Assembly: GCA_022419385.1 (NCBI GenBank)
Contig: JAJUBI010000001.1
Span: forward strand, 2,480,001 to 2,544,000
Direction of reading: 5' to 3'
Length of the DNA stretch: 64,000 nucleotides
Origin: Paraconiothyrium sp. Pb-2020
Lineage: Eukaryota > Ascomycota > Dothideomycetes > Pleosporales > Didymosphaeriaceae
Part shown: positions 54,344 to 64,000 of the stretch, one piece after another
How the letters are laid out: each line of letters begins with the position of its first letter
Numbering within the stretch: the stretch's first letter is position 1
Translations under genes and position numbers: made by a program
The notes under the pieces: model-generated
The model's input: the letters and a program-made list of their open reading frames with translations, nothing else
Told to the model about the DNA's origin: nothing
The model's database searches: none

Positions 54344-54912
54344 TTAGTTTGTTTGGAATACTGTGTACGTTTCTGTTATTATCGTTTCCATAAGTTTTGT
54401 TCCCATGGGAGGTGGGCACAAACCTTATGGAACGCAATGTCGCCTCGGAGCTGGTTCGATTCTTGGGTTTCATACTTTTTTGCCCTTTCTCTCACTTTCT
54501 TTGCTTTTACCCCGAGTGTGTTCTCTCGAAGCTTTGAGCACCAAGTCACCGGTTTACTTTGGGACTATGGAAGTATGAATGGGATTGTGTTGCCCCTACG
54601 GGACACGGGTTCGGATACTAGAATCATAGCCATCACAGACCACCGGTGGGCGCAACGAAGGGAACATGTTCCTTGTAGAAACGGCACCAGCAAACAAGCA
54701 GACCGTGGACGTAGATTTTGATATTCGAAAAAGCGTCAGATTCCCAGGGTTTTGTATCAATACATACTAGCTTCAATGCCATAGCCCAACTCCAGAAATG
54801 CAGCTAGTAAACTTGCCGATTGCTCATTGTACAAGTCCCAAGACGCCTTGATCGCCGAAGAAAACCCTTAGTAGAACCAGGCCTGATATTTGGCCTTGCT
54901 AAAGAAACAAAT
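54344..54912. other. Intergenic region downstream of IWS1
   Basis: Contains the IWS1 3' UTR and the upstream flank of the doubtful small ORF. No supported feature was seen. Confidence 0.45.
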
Positions 54913-56344
54913 TTAACGACGTCCACCACCACGGTTGCTCCGAATCTTGCGCATGATGTCGACATCGCCCGAACGTCCTTTGTTGTTCTCATTGAATACG
55001 ACATTGCTCCTCGGTACGATTGTGTAGGTGGTAGGACCGGCTTCAGCACGAGCACGCATGTACGTTGTGGGAGGTGCGAGAGCCCTGTTACGAGCAGCGG
55101 CCTGTGCCGCAGCCTGGCTGGCTTGCGGATCGGTGGTACGTGTTCGGACGTTTCTACATGATCATTAGCAATGCTGAAGAGAGGAATATGGAAACACATA
55201 CGACGGGTCATAGTCAGCCTGGGCGAACTCCTTCTTGCGGTAGTCGTCGGTGCGCTTTAAGATAGGGCGGGTCCAGTCGGTGTACAAGCGCTCTGCCTGC
55301 CGCCTAATCATCAACTCGGGGCGCTTGCTCTTGCAGTAAAACATGATGACTTTGCCAATTCCTGACGCGACGAGACTGTCCTTGGTGATAGGAAGCTTCT
55401 CCAACGCAGCGAAAAGCTCCTTTTGGATGTCGTACGCGGGAAGACTGCCGTCGCTAAGTGGCTCGAGGAAGAAGCGCACAGCTTCCAGGAGGTTGATCTC
55501 CGGATCGACAATCGAGTCCTTGATACTGTTCTTGTTTAACATAGTGACGACTTCGGGCAAGAGTTTGAGTTTATGCCTAGCAGGCTCGCCCCGCTTTCGG
55601 CCTTCATTGTCTGCTTCTGCTGCTGAGGCCATACGTCGGCGCATGTCTTCAATTTCGGCATCGGCCATCCCCTCTAGATCGATTCCATCCTTCTTACGCC
55701 TGCGCGAACCTCCAGAGGGCTTCATAAGGGCCTTGATCTGGTCGTCAAGAGCGCGTTGCCGTCCTGTTTCTTGTCAGTGTCTCTCAATCGAATGTGTAGT
55801 CCGGCAACATACGCTCTTCGGGAGTAAGATTCTCGTCGTTCTCGTCCGGCTCAGCTGCCCTCGTCTTCTTCCTGGACCGGCCTTTCCGCGAGCCAGACAC
55901 CTCGTCGCCGCCACTGACCTCGTCGTCGCGATTCTTCTTTCGCCTCGGTTTGTCGGCACGCTTCTTCTTCTTCTTGGGTGCATCGCCCTCGCCCTCTGCT
56001 CGCTTCCTCTTGTGTACACCGATCAGATTCATGTTCTCGCCATCAATGACTTGCGCCGGGCGCTCCTCGATAGCGATGTTGCCCTCATCGAAATCCTCGA
56101 ACTGCTGGTCGTCCAGTTCACTCAGCACAGACTCGTTGTCTGAAAGCCCATCTTCCTGAACATCATCCGGGTCAGGCATCTCGTCCTTCGACTCTGTAAC
56201 CTCCATATCCTGATCGGGAGCGCCGAGAGGCGGGTTGACGCCATTCTCCTCGTCGACTTCGGGTGCAAGGGGGTCCTCTGGCTCGTTGCCAGCCTCAGGC
56301 AACGGCGAGTTGAAATGGGAACGGTCGAACTTGACGTCCTCCAT
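54913..56344 (-). CDS. IWS1: Transcription elongation factor Iws1/Spn1, three exons
   Basis: Iws1 (Spn1) binds Spt6 and RNA polymerase II and acts in elongation and mRNA export in the nucleus. Exons 56344-55813, 55763-55202 and 55153-54913 give 444 aa; introns of 49 and 48 bp restore LTPEE-RRQRALDDQIKAL and DYDPS-NVRTRTTD. The N-terminal third is acidic and disordered, followed by a Lys/Arg-rich nuclear localisation region (HKRKRAEG, KKKKKRADKPRRKK). The TFIIS N-terminal-like (LW) domain shows LLEAVRFFLEPLSDGSLPAYDIQ, LFAALEKLPI, and SGIGKVIMFYCKSKRPE with LYTDWTRPIL, as in the family. The third exon was found by phase and the conserved C-terminal tail YTIVPRSNV...MRKIRSNRGGGRR. It is head to head with PCF11. 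Confidence 0.94.
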
Positions 56345-57187
56345 GATGTATGTGGCGATTCCGATCGGTCAAAGGGGGCTTTTGAGTGACAGTGGAGGCC
56401 GATAGTGCGCGCAAAGCAAGTAGCTGACGAGAATCGCGTGAAGAGGGGCGGAGTGATGGGGAAGGTTGACGTGAAAGAAAGCTGGGAGCGTCGCGACAAG
56501 CCCGGCGGCCGGAGAAAGTGTTTCGCCGCTATAGAAGCCGCGACGCAGGTCATAGCGCCGCTTCTTTGACTTACAAACGACGACGGACGCCCTGCTTCGG
56601 CCTCCACCTTTAGTTCCCTTCAACACCACGACTCACCTTGTGCGCGCGACCACTCGCGAACCCCTGCTCCCGGATACCTGCTTCTGACGTTGCTTGTCTG
56701 TCAAGTAACGCTCTCACGCGACCGCAGCCCCATTTCTGGCGCTTCTATCAAGCGTGCTTGCTCTCTCTGCAGCGGCACCACACTCACCCTCATAGTCCCG
56801 GACTGCCTCTTGCGGCTTCCTGTATCCGCGCACAGATTTGCACCGGTTGGCTTGGTGGAGGAAGAAGGCATACTCGCGGGGTGGTGGCTCCGGCACTGGC
56901 TGGGAGATTGCGAGATTCGTCGCTGTTCTGGGCATCTGGCGCAGTGCTTACGCTGCTCTTGCCTGGCGAGACATTCATCAATAGCTAGCATCAAGGCGAA
57001 AACATCACTTTGTTTTAGTGTGTTCGAGAGCGAGGAAACACATCGTCCCTCATATTGACCCGAGCAACTGTCCGGACGGCCGACGTTCGATCGAGCAACT
57101 CATTGTCACCATATCACACCTACCACTGTTCCCCACTAACCAAAGTGCACCTTTCTTATTTTTACCTTTGACACCAATCTGCCCATC
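56345..57187. promoter_or_regulatory. Bidirectional promoter region between IWS1 and PCF11
   Basis: These 843 bp separate the two start codons and must hold both 5' UTRs and promoters. Short GC-rich ORFs on both strands have no domain. No TATA box was evident. Confidence 0.6.
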
Positions 57188-59576
57188 ATGTCTTCCATTT
57201 CCGATGAGGTCGCTGCCGACTTCAAAGACGCCCTGCAAGACTTGAAAGTCAATAGTAGACCCGAGATTAGCAATCTAACCCTCATCGCGAAAGAGAACAC
57301 AGAGCATGCACAGGCGATATCAACCGTACTAGAGAACCACATCCGAACCGTAAGTCATCATGAGCTTATGTCGTGTGTCTCGCCTTAACTTGGGCACTGT
57401 CTCTCCCATGCTTCCCTCTGATCTCTGAGACTTCAGTGGCTAACTAGTGTAGGCTCGCCCAGAATGGAGACTTCCATCTCTATATGTGCTAGACTCGATC
57501 GTCAAGAATATCGGCACACCTTATACGGTCTATCTTGGTCGCGGTCTATACAAGACCTTCATGGAAGCGTACTCCAAAGTGGATCAGCCCACCCGAAAGG
57601 CAATGGAAGGCTTGCTCCGGACTTGGAAGCAGCCCGTTCCTGAGTCGATGGATTCTCGACCAGTCTTTCCTCCTGAGATGACAAGCGACATTGAAAACGC
57701 GCTTAACAAGATGCGTTCTGTGCAGGCTCAAATGCAGTCCCAGCGCCAGGTGCATGCCTTACCTGCGAGGCCCGCGATGGCTGCCGCTTGGAGGAACACA
57801 CCAACTCCGCCGCAGAACGGTGCCCATTTTGGCGCACCCCCTGACCCTCGAGCTCGACAGGTGAGTTGACAAAGCATACGTTGGGTCTGATATTCTGACA
57901 AGCAGATAGCTCCCAGGGCAACAACATTATGGACAATATCCGCAACCGACGCCGACCCCAGATCAATATGTTCAACCGCAACCGTTCCCGCAACCTATGG
58001 GTTCTGTTGACCTGAACGAACTAAAAGAGGAGGTTGGCAAACTCATCTCCAGCGCTCAACAAGCGTTTGCACATAACCTTGCGGACACTAGCTTGCAACA
58101 AAGGCTGAACGCTCTCCTTGCGCTGAAAAAGATGCTTGACACGCAGACCCTGCCGCCACAATCACTCGAGGCCATTCGCAACCAGCTTCGAACAATAGCG
58201 CCTCCGCCGGCACCTACGCCAGTGCAAATGCCTGCCTTCGTTCCTCCAGCATCAATACCGCCGACTGTATCCATACCGCAGCAACCGCCGACGCCTACCT
58301 TTCAGCCTCCTGCGAGCGCTCCGCCTGTGAACCTTGCGCAGATGCTCGCAAACTTCCGACCAGGCGCTCCCGCCGTCCCAAATCCGTCTCCTGCTCCCGC
58401 GCCAGCAACACCTAATTTAGCAGATTTGATAGCACGCTTATCCACCCCACCGCAAGCATCATCTACGCCAAACGTAGCGCCATTCTATCCTCCACCGTTT
58501 CCAGCGCCCACCGCAATGTCAACTCCGGTCCCTGCGCCTGCAATTCCAGCACCAGCACCTGCGCCTGTGGTGACCCCAGCTGCACCTGCCCCAGCTAATC
58601 TTGCACAGCTCTTGGCGAGCTTCAACAAGTCATCTGCAGCGACTCCCGCAGCTCCGACACCACCTCCATTCAATCCCGCTCTTCCTGCTCCGATCCCAAG
58701 TCTCAGTCAATTGCTGTCGCAACCTGCTGGTACTACTGTCGCACCACCGCCTAAAAACTCGTCGTGGCTTCTTAATGCCCTGAACGGATTGCCCAACGCT
58801 GGCACACCCTCAAATGCTACGCCTCTCGGCTCTGAGCCTATGACGCGACAATCCTCTGCACCAGTCAATGCCCTCAACGATGTTGAACTGACAACTGCAT
58901 CGATGAAGCAGTAAGTTTTTCTAGGCTTTAGCTATCGAAGTGAAAAGTTCTGACAAGATCCACAGACCGCGTTTGCATCTGATCTCCCGGTTGTACGATG
59001 CAAAGCCCAACATCTGCACTACGTGTGGACGACGGTTCGAGGCGACAGCCCAGGGTCGAGAGAAGAAGGCCCGTCACATGGACTGGCATTTCAAGATGAA
59101 GGACCCAGATGCTGCGAAGCGTGGAATTCACCGGAGCTGGTACTTCACTGAGAAGGTAAGATCTGGTGGTCCTCAGCAAGTAAGCTCATACTAACAAATT
59201 CTAGGAATGGATTGAGTATCGCGAGGTCGATGAGACGGCTCCCGACGAATCAACCAACGGTCATTCGGGAGCGACTGGGAGAGTCAAGAAGCAGGCCAAA
59301 GACCGATACGTTCTTGTCCCACAAGACGTTACGCTCGCTCACGCGCCGTGCCCGATCTGCCAGGAGAACTTCGAGCCACAATGGTCCAAGGACGCGAACG
59401 ATTTTGTGTGGATGGACGCCATCAAGGTTGGCGGCAAGATTTATCATGCGACCTGCTGGGAGGAATACAGCAAGGGTGCTGGCATCGCCACGCCGAGCAC
59501 TCCAGATTCTGTGCTTGGAAAGCGCACGGCAGAGACGGGCACACCAACGTCTGGGAAGAAGCTGCGTGCTTATTGA
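57188..59576 (+). CDS. PCF11: mRNA 3'-end processing/termination factor Pcf11, five exons
   Basis: A subunit of cleavage factor IA that binds the RNA polymerase II CTD and promotes cleavage and termination. Exons 57188-57349, 57453-57860, 57910-58910, 58966-59155 and 59205-59576 give 710 aa with all phases matching. The CTD-interacting domain is at residues 1-140: SLYVLDSIVKNIGTPY and FMEAYSKVD are typical. A Pro/Ala-rich region at about 190-500 follows. The C-terminal part has the first zinc-finger/Clp1-binding block LHLISRLYDAKPNICTTCGR followed by HMDWHF, and a second finger CPICQENF with HATCWEE. The acceptor at 57909 (AGATAG|CTC) is chosen because it keeps frame and Gln/Pro-rich continuity; exon 3 cannot start at the later ATG (57997). 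Confidence 0.93.
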
Positions 59577-60115
59577 TAAGAGCAACTCAATTTGCCGGCG
59601 AATCTAGTTTTGGGATAAACACTGTATTTAGAGACTTTTACTGCATAGCGAGGCGTTGGCATAGGGATCAGCATTATGGTTGCTTGCGAGCATGGCTTTG
59701 GCCGCTTTTCGAAGGAACTGATCGCCAGCTACATTCATCACAGCTGAACACAATAAACTATTGACGATCGCGATTCTTCGTAGTTGACTTTGACTTCGAG
59801 AGTTACTTCTAATGTGGGCCTTTTGGATGACAGCAGTCGAATGGCAGTAGGAGAAAGCATATCGGGCCCTACTAGACTTCACGGTGACCGTAGATCGGTT
59901 CAACGCAATAGCTTAACCGTGCCCTCCTGCCCGGACATTTGGCCGAGGCACAGACACCTTGGAAGCGGGTGGCCCGTGCATGCCTTTCTGCCGGAGCTCG
60001 ATGCCAACATCTGCACTTCTGTCCCACGCCATTGCCAGCCCGCACCGCGTCCATCGTCCTAAACCAGCATATATACCTCCCTATCTCCTCTCATCCTCTC
60101 ACATCCGTCGATATA
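59577..60115. promoter_or_regulatory. Region between PCF11 and ADK1
   Basis: It holds the PCF11 3' UTR and the ADK1 promoter. The last 60 bp are CT-rich with TATATA at 60070-60075, about 45 nt upstream of the ADK1 start. No gene was seen. Confidence 0.5.
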
Positions 60116-61162
60116 ATGGCACCGATACAAGACGCATCGGTCGACGACCTCAAGCACAAGGTCTCGACACTCGAAGCGCGCATCGCGGAGCTCGAAAGCA
60201 GACTGGGAGGCGGCCAGGGCGTCGCGCCTCAGGCTCAGGATGGCGTGCGCATGATTTTGATGGGTCCTCCGGGTGCTGGTGAGCTCGCAGCGCCGTTGTC
60301 GCGAAAGCGATTTTAGAAGAACGAATCTGACACGCTGCAAAGGAAAGGGCACACAGGCTCCCCGTCTCAAGGACAAGTTCTGCGTCTGCCACCTCGTACG
60401 TACTCGCGACCCAACAATGCGGAGGTTATTCCGTAGATAGACCGGGGCGGATGCTAACCCGTGTAGGCCACCGGAGACATGCTGCGGGCACAGGTCGCAA
60501 AGAAGACTCCGCTCGGCCGGGAAGCAAAGAAAATCATGGACGCCGGAGGTCTCGTGAGCGACGAGATCATGGTAAACATGATCAAGAGCGAGCTTGAGAA
60601 CAATCAGGAGTGCAAGAACGGGTGCGTGAGAACAACAGCAATGAGAGCTGTGCAAGCTTGGCTCTACCATCATGGAAAATGCTAACAGGGAATATGTAGC
60701 TTCATTCTCGATGGCTTCCCACGAACAGTCACCCAGGCCGAGAAGCTCGACGACATGCTCACTGCCAGCAAGAAGCCGCTCGAGCACGCCGTGGAGCTTC
60801 AGATCGACGATTCTCTCCTCGTCGCACGCATCACCGGTCGTCTGGTCCACCCCGCATCTGGCCGCTCTTACCACAAGATCTTCAACCCGCCCAAGTCAGA
60901 GATGAAGGATGACGTGACCGGCGAGCCTCTCATTCAGCGCTCTGACGACAACGCAGATACGCTCAAGAAGCGCCTCGGCACGTATCATGCGCAGACGGCG
61001 CCTGTCGTTTCATACTACCAGAAGACGGGCATCTGGACGCCCATTGATGCTAGCCAGGAGCCCGGACAGGTCTGGAAGAGCTTGTTGAAGGTTGTTGACA
61101 ACAAGGCGACCATTAGCGGTCGCACCGGCAGCCTCCTCAACAAGATCGGCCTCAAGAACTAA
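60116..61162 (+). CDS. ADK1: Adenylate kinase (cytosolic/mitochondrial), four exons
   Basis: Catalyses ATP + AMP = 2 ADP. Exons 60116-60278, 60343-60395, 60467-60621 and 60700-61162 give 277 aa. Three GT-AG introns of 64-78 bp, two with visible CTAAC branch points, restore GPPGA-GKGTQAPRLK, CVCHL-ATGDMLRAQV and CKNG-FILDGFPRTVTQ. The P-loop is GPPGAGKGTQ at about 50-59. The AMP-binding ATGDMLR, GFPRT, and LID-domain VHPASGRSYHKIFNPPK blocks are present; the latter replaces the bacterial zinc-binding LID. The N-terminal 40-residue coiled extension (DDLKHKVSTLEARIAELESR) is typical of Pezizomycotina Adk1. Identification is secure. Confidence 0.96.
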
Positions 61163-61980
61163 TCTTTCCGCGCGCCTTAATGCGGTATTGGGGCCACAAA
61201 GAGAGATAGGAGGACGAAAGGACATGGGGAACGCATGCTCTCCGAAAGCGTTCCAACGATTTGATGGCTCTATTTGAAATCGCATGCTCGACACGTAAAA
61301 GTGGGGCCTTCGGCTTAGGCAGAAAGGCAAACGATGGTTGCACATAGGTAATGGTACGGTTACCCCAAATTCCCTGTACTTGTAAAGATGAGCTTTTTTG
61401 GTAGGCTCGCGATGAGATCTGGCCCAAATTCTGTATTGTAGCTAGCGTTTTGGTCTCTTCAGCGATGTCTTGACATTCGATCAAGAGGCGCGGAGGGCGA
61501 AAAATGCATGAATGATACTCAAACTTCGGCTTGATTACCCGCACGGTGCAGGAGCTGTTCTATCCTACTGTGGCATACTTAGCTGGCCCCGGATCAACTG
61601 TAGCCATATTCAGCGGACGATTCTATCCAGAAAATTGGTCACAAAAACTCTTTAGAGACTCAAAGCCCGCAGCCCGTCGCCGTGCGCGCTCAACTCAAAA
61701 TACCAGACACCACCTGGCACTTGCCTAGGTGCCCCCAAACGCACGTGGCTTGGCGGCCCCAGATCTCCAGCTCTAGCTTTCGCCACCATCATCCACAACA
61801 GCCAAAGCACAACATTGCATGCTCCGCCGTATCTTGTCTGCCCAATCTTACACGCAGCATAACGCTCTTCCTTGAAGGTTCTCTAAGTCAGTCCCTTCAG
61901 GCTTGCTGCTAAGGACACCGAGTCAATCGAATTCATTGGCTAACATCTGGTCCTGTCAGCCGACCATCAGAGGGGCAAAC
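61163..61980. promoter_or_regulatory. Region between ADK1 and the F-box gene
   Basis: It holds the ADK1 3' UTR and the F-box promoter. The frame of the downstream gene is open from 61903, but the ATG at 61981 begins the F-box. No other feature was recognised. Confidence 0.5.
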
Positions 61981-63663
61981 ATGGCCAAGCTTCCAGATTT
62001 ACCTTCCGAGCTGCTCGAACAGATTTTGTTGGGTCTCCCTCAGGCGGCATATTGCTCCCTTTCCCAGGTCTCAAAGTCACTATACGCCTTCATCACACCT
62101 CATCTATACCGCGACATCAGTCTTCTGATTCGATCCAGTGATTCCATACCCCGAGCAGACACGCTCTTCTTCAACTTTCTGAATGAGCCGAGATTAGGAA
62201 AACACGTGCGAAGCCTCCGATTAGGGGTGAAATCTCAAGTGCCGTCGCGCGACGTTCGAAGATGCATGCCTATCGAAGACAAATCTCAGCATCGATTGTC
62301 TGTTAAAAATGCGATGAAGTTTGTTCAAACTTGGCGACCTATGGTTCATGTAGATGACTTCCGCGAGGGACTGGAAACCAATGACTATGGAGTATACGCT
62401 GCGTTGCTTTTCCTGCTAGTCCTGCCTACACTTCGACACATCAGCATCGCCGACAACGGCGACGAGACCCTCCGCCCTCTCAAGTACGTTCTGGACAATA
62501 TCAGGGCCGAAGAAGCATCGGAAGATGGCCCGCTTCTAAGACATCTTGAGTCAATCAAGGCGGTGACATACAACTTCGACGATGACACGGCTACGCTTGA
62601 CCCTCGCACTCGCATGAATGAGATGCGTCAATCTTTAATTCTACCAGATATTGAATCACTGGAATTGTCAACAGTTACGCATTCACAAGCACGTGCGCGT
62701 CCCACTTTGAATCGTTTCCGGTCTTTCAAACCTTCCTCCACTCTAGCATTCCTAAGTTCACTTGTCATACGATCTACCATGAATATTGCCGAGACTTTAC
62801 ATGGCATTCTTGCAGAAACCCCACAGCTCCGCTCGCTCACTTGCGAGGCGTTCTGCGACACCAGCAAGACTTCGTTAGAAACAGTTGGGCCCCCGATGCC
62901 ATGGATATCTCTCGAACAGTGGAATGCAGAACTCAGTGCTGTTAGATATACTTTGGAGACACTGGTGATCAGCGTGGAGCTGAGCAATGGGGATAGCACC
63001 TTTTTCGATCAGCCAGACCTCAAGCCGCATGTCTCTGGTCGCCTCGACTTGGGACGGTTTGATCAATTGCATACGGTTGAGATCCCCGCACCCTTCTTGA
63101 CTGACAACGCATTCCTTTGGATCGGGTCAGATACGAACTATCTACCGTTTGCTCCTCCGAATCTTCGTCATCTGACGCTTCGAACAGACATGACTGACGC
63201 GCAACGCGTGTACCCTTGGGATACGTCCATCAGAGATAAAGGGCCAACCTTTCAGGAGTCAAAAGAGGAAGCTCGGTTTAGAGATCAAGCCCGCATGGAC
63301 TTGACATGCATTTTTCAGATAGCTCTTGCCATGATCGACCAACTGCCCTATCTTCAATCTTTCGCCGTCTGGCAGCCCCCGGACCCTTCGCTTGATATGT
63401 TTGACAACCAGCTAGAGGATCTGCGCACATCATGCAAAAACAAGTCGATCACTGCGAAAATCATCTATCCCATGTTGCTTCGATGGAAGAATCCCATCCA
63501 TTGGAACTTGGCCCGGGAGTGCACCCTCTTTGATGCTCGATTTCCCGATAGCGGATTGTTAGTCCGGATGTTTCGAGGGGAGCGACAAGGAATACCGCTT
63601 GGCCTGGCTTCGCAGTATCACTTGGGTGAATTCAAGAAGCATCATGTCCGCAAACACAGGTAG
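61981..63663 (+). CDS. F-box protein
   Basis: A single-exon 560-aa protein. The N-terminus LPDLPSELLEQILLGLPQ with LSQVSKSLYAFITPHLYRDI is a clear F-box (about residues 3-45), the part that binds Skp1 in SCF ubiquitin ligases. The rest shows leucine-rich-repeat-like spacing (LRSLTCEAF, LRHLTLRTD, LETLVISVEL) suited to substrate binding. The substrate is unknown. Start at 61981 is chosen because the F-box begins at once and the frame upstream lacks family features. Many such genes exist in Pezizomycotina genomes. Confidence 0.85.
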   Translation: MAKLPDLPSELLEQILLGLPQAAYCSLSQVSKSLYAFITPHLYRDISLLIRSSDSIPRADTLFFNFLNEPRLGKHVRSLRLGVKSQVPSRDVRRCMPIEDKSQHRLSVKNAMKFVQTWRPMVHVDDFREGLETNDYGVYAALLFLLVLPTLRHISIADNGDETLRPLKYVLDNIRAEEASEDGPLLRHLESIKAVTYNFDDDTATLDPRTRMNEMRQSLILPDIESLELSTVTHSQARARPTLNRFRSFKPSSTLAFLSSLVIRSTMNIAETLHGILAETPQLRSLTCEAFCDTSKTSLETVGPPMPWISLEQWNAELSAVRYTLETLVISVELSNGDSTFFDQPDLKPHVSGRLDLGRFDQLHTVEIPAPFLTDNAFLWIGSDTNYLPFAPPNLRHLTLRTDMTDAQRVYPWDTSIRDKGPTFQESKEEARFRDQARMDLTCIFQIALAMIDQLPYLQSFAVWQPPDPSLDMFDNQLEDLRTSCKNKSITAKIIYPMLLRWKNPIHWNLARECTLFDARFPDSGLLVRMFRGERQGIPLGLASQYHLGEFKKHHVRKHR

Positions 63664-64000
63664 CCGCCGGTAGCACACAAGCACGGGCAACTACCTTGCT
63701 TGCATGCGTTCTAACATTACAGGATGGGTGGATTTACGCCAGGATACGATAGATGTCATTTCTAGCCATTCGTGGCTGCTTGTATAGCAAGAGCACCGTA
63801 ACCACCGGCTTCTACATCCTTGACAGCTCCGACATCAGGACCTTCCGCCGAGGCACATGCATTTCAACTTCATGGTTTTTGGCCTCGGTTTGTTGAATGC
63901 CCCTATCTTGCCAGTTCATATGCAGCTTACGGCCGCTGGACGCGCAATACGTACAGATGAATTTTCATCTATTCACCCAACGGGTTGTCGTTTTCGATCC
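63664..64000. other. 3' flank of the F-box gene to window end
   Basis: No gene or structured element was recognised in these 337 bp. Confidence 0.5.

Noticed and set aside
57997..57997. ATG at 57997 as the start of a separate proline-rich protein
   Set aside because: The frame is continuous upstream to an acceptor at 57909 that joins in phase to the Pcf11 CID exons.

Overview
This window is nuclear DNA of a filamentous ascomycete (Pezizomycotina). The evidence is many short spliceosomal introns (about 45-110 bp, often with CTAAC-like branch points), fungal protein families throughout (Puf3-type Pumilio, Spt23/Mga2-type DNA-binding domain, Fcy2-type permease, Kex2-site repeat protein), moderate GC and long gene-poor gaps. 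A Dothideomycete is my guess from general protein feel, not a proven placement. No tRNA, rRNA, CRISPR array or intact transposon was recognised.

Layout. 0-8 kb: the 3' part of a thioredoxin-domain/DUF255 (SSP411, YyaL-like) gene, a complete glycogen branching enzyme gene on the minus strand, and a mitochondrial ClpX gene diverging from it. 10-12 kb: a transcription factor with only the Spt23/Mga2 DNA-binding region. 12-18 kb: a long stretch with no recognisable gene. 18-22.6 kb: a hypothetical protein, a secreted repeat-rich protein with Kex2 sites (the most unusual gene here), and a peroxisomal adenine nucleotide carrier. 24.5-34 kb: an unrecognised three-exon gene, GPI13 and a Puf3-like Pumilio protein, all on the minus strand. 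37-40.6 kb: a small single-pass membrane protein with two LPxY motifs and an Fcy2-like purine/cytosine permease. 41-54 kb: a looser region with a relic of a sugar transporter, a GT17 glycosyltransferase, a fructosamine-3-kinase-like kinase, an unrecognised gene with a GC-AG intron, an epoxide hydrolase and a weak small ORF. 54.9-63.7 kb: compact housekeeping DNA with IWS1/SPN1 and PCF11 head to head, adenylate kinase ADK1 and an F-box protein.

The genes do not form one pathway. Functional links are local: IWS1 (elongation) and PCF11 (3'-end formation/termination) share one intergenic promoter region; branching enzyme and ClpX are divergent; Puf3-type Pumilio proteins regulate nuclear mRNAs for mitochondrial proteins, and ClpX in this window is such a protein. 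Two introns (in the branching enzyme and in the unrecognised gene at 50.3 kb) read best as GC-AG introns.

The best candidate for something undescribed is the 363-residue secreted protein at 19866-20957. It carries five 10-residue units of the form KRQGGWHTLE flanked by two other, unrelated repeat families. This is the architecture of a Kex2-processed repeat peptide precursor, but the core peptide is not a pheromone or cyclic-peptide core that I know. All exon boundaries below were worked out by reading splice sites and checking phase by hand; no alignment or expression data were available.
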